Below are positions 7,331-9,810 of a stretch of 9,810 bases of DNA, piece after piece (within the stretch, counting starts at the first letter, position 1; each line of letters begins with the position of its first letter). The notes under the pieces were generated by a model. The model saw nothing but the letters and a program-made list of their open reading frames with translations. It was not told the origin of the DNA and did not search any database. Origin of the DNA: Planctomycetia bacterium (lineage in GTDB: Bacteria > Planctomycetota > Planctomycetia > Pirellulales > UBA1268); contig RFPF01000099.1 of assembly GCA_009926295.1 (NCBI GenBank), positions 1 through 9,810 on the forward strand. Direction: 5' to 3'. A program made the translations under genes and the position numbers.

Positions 7331-8761
7331 ATGGCCGCCCCCCGCGAATCCGCCCTGCCCGCCGGCCCCGGGGAGCCCGTCGGGCCCCAGGGTCTCGTCC
7401 GTGTGCTCGTCGTCGACAATGACATCGTCCACGCGCGCACCGTAGGCGAGGGCCTGGGCCGCCAGGGCTACCAGTGCGTCGTGGCGGGAAGCGGGGTGGA
7501 GGGTGCCCGGAAGATCGACCAGGAGACGTTCGACGTCGTGGTCACGGATCTCATGATGAACGACATCGGCGGCCTGCAGATTCTGGCAAAGGCGAAGCAG
7601 TGCTCGGCCGACACCGAGGTGATCGTGGTCACCGGCCATGGCACGGTGCCGTCGGCGGTGGCCGCCATGCAGCAGGGTGCGTTCACCTACCTCCAGAAGC
7701 CGCTCGACCTCGGGCAACTGCGCGCGGCCGTGGAAAAGGCGTCGGAGGGCATCCTGCTCCGGCGGCAGAATCTCGAGCTCAACAGGAGGCTCGACGAAAA
7801 ATTCGGGTTCGAGGGGGTCGTCGGCTCGAGCCCGCAGATGCTCGGCCTCGTGGAGCGGTTGAAGCGGATCGCGCCGACCGACGCCACCGTACTCATCCAG
7901 GGCGAAACCGGCACGGGCAAGGAACTCGTCGCGCAGGCGATCCACCAGAACAGCCCGCGCAAGAGCAGGGCCTTCGTCGCCCTCAACTGCGCGGCGCTGA
8001 GCGAGAACATCCTCGAGAGCGAACTCTTCGGGCACGTGAAGGGGGCGTTCACCGACGCCTCGAGCGATCGCGTGGGGAAGTTCGAGTACGCCCACGGCGG
8101 CACGCTGTTCCTCGACGAGGTCGGCGACATGCCGCTTGCCACGCAGATCAAGCTCCTGCGGGTGCTGGAGTCCGGGCAGATCACGCGCGTGGGCTCCAAC
8201 GCGCCCGTCCAGGTGAACGTCCGGCTCCTGTCGGCCACCAACCGAAATCTCGAGGAGGCGATCGCAGCGGGTGGCTTCCGCAGCGACCTCTACCACCGGC
8301 TCAAGGTGGTGACGATCGCGATCCCCACGCTCCGGGAGCGGGCCGCCGACATCCCGCTGCTGATCGAGCACTTCGTGCGCCAGTTCGCGAAGCGGCACGG
8401 GAAGACGATCCGAGCGGTATCGCCGGCGGCCCGCATGCGGCTCGGAGCCTACCCCTGGCCCGGCAACGTGCGGCAACTTCGGAACGTGATTGAGAGCATG
8501 GTCGTCGTCGACTGCGATGAGATGCTCGACGTCGACGATCTCCCGGTGGAGCTGGAGCCGGTCGACGCCACGATCGCGCGGCCGACGGAGCCGGCGGGCG
8601 GGCTCGCGGGGCTGGTGGGCCGGCCGCTGGAGGAGATCGAGCGGCTGTTCATCGCCGAGACGCTCAAGCTCACGGGCGGCAATCGGGAGCAGGCAGCCGA
8701 AATGCTCGGCATCGGTGAACGCACGCTGTACCGCAAGATCAAAGAGTTCCAACTTTCGTGA
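7331..8761 (+). CDS. sigma-54-dependent response regulator (NtrC family)
   Basis: This is a transcription activator that remodels sigma-54 RNA polymerase once phosphorylated, probably by the preceding kinase. The receiver domain (about residues 22-140) begins V-R-V-L-V-V-D-N-D, has phospho-acceptor D73 (V-T-D-L-M-M), the conserved T-G-H-G and K-P-L-D. The AAA+ domain (about 150-395) has Walker A GETGTGKE (191-198), Walker B L-F-L-D-E with D262/E263, and F-R-S-D-L-Y-H-R-L carrying the arginine fingers. The C-terminal Fis-type helix-turn-helix contains G-G-N-R-E-Q-A-A-E-M-L-G-I-G-E-R-T-L-Y-R-K. The sigma-54-contacting loop reads GAFTDA (238-243) instead of canonical GAFTGA. ATG 7331 is preferred for family length (476 residues), leaving a 49-bp gap; GTG 7271 in the same frame would overlap the kinase by 11 bp and add 20 residues. 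Neither start has a clear SD. Target promoters are unknown. Confidence 0.95.
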   Translation: MAAPRESALPAGPGEPVGPQGLVRVLVVDNDIVHARTVGEGLGRQGYQCVVAGSGVEGARKIDQETFDVVVTDLMMNDIGGLQILAKAKQCSADTEVIVVTGHGTVPSAVAAMQQGAFTYLQKPLDLGQLRAAVEKASEGILLRRQNLELNRRLDEKFGFEGVVGSSPQMLGLVERLKRIAPTDATVLIQGETGTGKELVAQAIHQNSPRKSRAFVALNCAALSENILESELFGHVKGAFTDASSDRVGKFEYAHGGTLFLDEVGDMPLATQIKLLRVLESGQITRVGSNAPVQVNVRLLSATNRNLEEAIAAGGFRSDLYHRLKVVTIAIPTLRERAADIPLLIEHFVRQFAKRHGKTIRAVSPAARMRLGAYPWPGNVRQLRNVIESMVVVDCDEMLDVDDLPVELEPVDATIARPTEPAGGLAGLVGRPLEEIERLFIAETLKLTGGNREQAAEMLGIGERTLYRKIKEFQLS

Positions 8762-8786
8762 GGATGCCGCGCGGAATGCGGCGGAC

Positions 8787-9719
8787 ATGGGACGGATTCA
8801 CGTACTGCCGGTGTCGGTCGTCAACCGGATCGCCGCCGGCGAGGTCGTGGAGCGACCAGCGAGCGTCGTCAAGGAGCTGCTCGAGAATGCGCTCGACGCA
8901 CGTCCGACGCGGATCGGCGTGACCCTCGAGCAGGGAGGAATAGCCCTCGTCCGGATCGTCGATGACGGAGGCGGGATCGAGTCCGACGACCTCCCGCTCG
9001 CCGTTTCGCCCCATGCGACGAGCAAGCTGCGAGTCGCCGAGGACCTCGAGCGGATCGAGACACTCGGATTCCGCGGCGAGGCCCTCGCCTCCATCGGAGA
9101 GGTTGCCCGGCTGGTGATCCGCTCGCGCACCTCCTCGGCCGAGGCCGGCGCCGAGATCGAGGTGGACAATGGTCGCCGCGGTGGCGTTGCTCCCTGCGGC
9201 ATTCCGGTGGGCACGACGGTCGAGGTGCAGCAGCTGTTCGCGAAGGTCCCGGCGCGGAGGGCCTTCCTGCGCGCCCCCGCCACGGAGTGGTCGCATGCGG
9301 CGGAGGCCTTCGTGCGGACGGCGCTCGCGAATCCCGGCGTCGCGATGTCGCTCGCTCACAACGGCCGCGGCGTGCACGACCTGCCCGCCACCGATTCGTG
9401 GCGCGGCCGGATCGGCGATCTCTACGGTCGTTCGCTCGCGGACCGGTTGCTCGACATCGAGGCAAGCGACGGCGACGTCTCCGTCAGGGGCTTTGTCGGC
9501 CGGCCCGACGACGACATGGCCAGCGGCCGGCTGCAGCACCTCTTCGTGGCGGGCAGGCCGTTTCGCGATCGATCGCTGCTCCACGCGGTCCAGGAGGCGT
9601 ATCGCGGGCTCCTGCTCTCCGGTCGGCAGCCGATCGTCTTCCTGTCGTTCGCCCTGCCCGCCGACACCGTCGACGTGAATGTCCATCCCGCAAAGATGGA
9701 GGTGCGATTTCGCGATCCC
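8787..9719 (+). CDS. mutL: DNA mismatch repair protein MutL, N-terminal ATPase half (broken by inversion junction)
   Basis: MutL links MutS mismatch recognition to strand incision. The GHKL ATPase half is complete: A-A-G-E-V-V-E-R-P-A-S-V-V-K-E-L with E30 (catalytic base) and N34, DDGGGI, H-A-T-S-K-L, L-G-F-R-G-E-A-L-A-S-I, V-P-A-R-R-A-F-L, and D-V-N-V-H-P-A-K-M-E-V-R-F at about residues 295-310. Variations from E. coli are P75 in S-P-H-A-T-S-K (R in E. coli) and L-F-A-K-V-P-A-R-R (L-F-Y-N-T-P-A-R-R). ATG 8787 gives the canonical N-terminus and lies 25 bp after the regulator stop; no SD is seen. After residue 311 the frame stays open to the window edge, but it reads as Ser/Arg/Trp-rich nonsense, and the other strand there encodes the MutL C-terminal domain. 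The gene as presented is therefore interrupted; linker and C-terminal domain are missing in sense orientation. Confidence 0.93.
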
Positions 9720-9723
9720 GCGG
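9718..9723. other. inversion junction at CCGCGG palindrome inside mutL
   Basis: The switch from sense mutL N-terminal sequence to antisense mutL C-terminal sequence falls within about 9716-9724, at the perfect 6-bp palindrome CCGCGG. A palindrome at the breakpoint is what microhomology-mediated strand switching leaves, whether during genome amplification, library preparation or assembly, or in the cell. The exact break cannot be placed to the base because the shared bases fit either side. Confidence 0.7.
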
Positions 9724-9810
9724 CGACCGCCTCCCGGAGCCGCTCGTACAGCACACGCTCGTGGAGGGCATGCTGGTCGATCACCTCGATGCCATCCGGG
9801 CTCTCGACCA
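9722..9810 (-). CDS. mutL: MutL C-terminal domain fragment in inverted orientation (partial)
   Basis: Read on the minus strand from 9808 downward, this segment encodes about 29 residues: V-E-S-P-D-G-I-E-V-I, then DQHALHERVLYE (9778-9743), then R-L-R-E-A-V-A. DQHA(X)2E(X)4E is the metal-binding endonuclease motif of MutL from bacteria lacking MutH, and the residues before it match the strand leading into it in the C-terminal domain. Third codon positions are almost all G or C, as expected of a real gene. To the left, beyond about 9719, the same minus frame becomes the antisense of the mutL N-terminal half and loses all similarity. It is thus a piece of the same gene, or a close homologue, turned round. 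The upstream linker would lie to the right, outside the window. Confidence 0.85.

Noticed and set aside
8766..8782. A short hairpin (GCCGC/GCGGC) between the regulator and mutL
   Set aside because: Five-bp GC stems are frequent by chance in this sequence; there is no T-run and no other support.
8739..9686. A 315-codon open frame on the minus strand across mutL
   Set aside because: It is antisense to the clearly recognisable MutL ATPase domain, and its translation shows no family motif.
1..9810. CRISPR arrays, insertion sequences, tRNA or rRNA genes, phage or toxin-antitoxin modules
   Set aside because: No regularly spaced repeats, transposase motifs, terminal inverted repeats, tRNA-like cloverleaf or related protein motifs were seen on either strand.

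Overview
This window comes from a high-GC bacterial chromosome. It holds core housekeeping genes, all reading on the + strand until the last ~90 bases. Codon third positions are almost entirely G or C, and Shine-Dalgarno signals are present at some genes (the exported protein, desaturase, pnp) and absent at others (aroC, mutL). The gene types and composition fit a planctomycete (Pirellulales-like) best, but that is an inference from style; no marker gene here settles the lineage.

Layout, left to right: the last codons of an unidentified gene (2-70); a 150-bp spacer with a nested inverted repeat; aroC, chorismate synthase (221-1360); a membrane-anchored exported protein of unknown function with faint AsmA-like character (1393-2610); a Delta9-type fatty acyl desaturase with complete histidine boxes (2736-3734); a spacer with a plausible sigma-70 promoter; rpsO (3877-4143) and pnp (4354-6486), separated by a 210-bp leader containing four short hairpins; a soluble sensor histidine kinase without a sensor domain (6526-7281); its likely partner, a sigma-54 activator/response regulator with a variant GAFTDA loop (7331-8761); and mutL (from 8787).

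How the genes relate: rpsO-pnp is the classical ribosome/RNA-decay pair, usually autoregulated through leader RNA structure. The kinase and regulator form an NtrB/NtrC-like two-component pair directly behind pnp. aroC supplies chorismate for aromatic biosynthesis. The exported protein and the desaturase are envelope or membrane-lipid genes with no obvious functional tie to their neighbours.

The most striking signal is at the right edge. The mutL N-terminal ATPase half runs normally to its conserved D-V-N-V-H-P-A-K motif and about residue 311 (about 9719). From a CCGCGG palindrome (9718-9723) onward, the minus strand instead encodes the MutL C-terminal endonuclease motif DQHALHERVLYE. The two halves of mutL therefore face each other head-on. 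Either the assembly or library is chimeric at the contig edge (most likely), or a real inversion splits mutL. Apart from this, the window looks like ordinary core genome, and I see no convincing new defence or mobile system.
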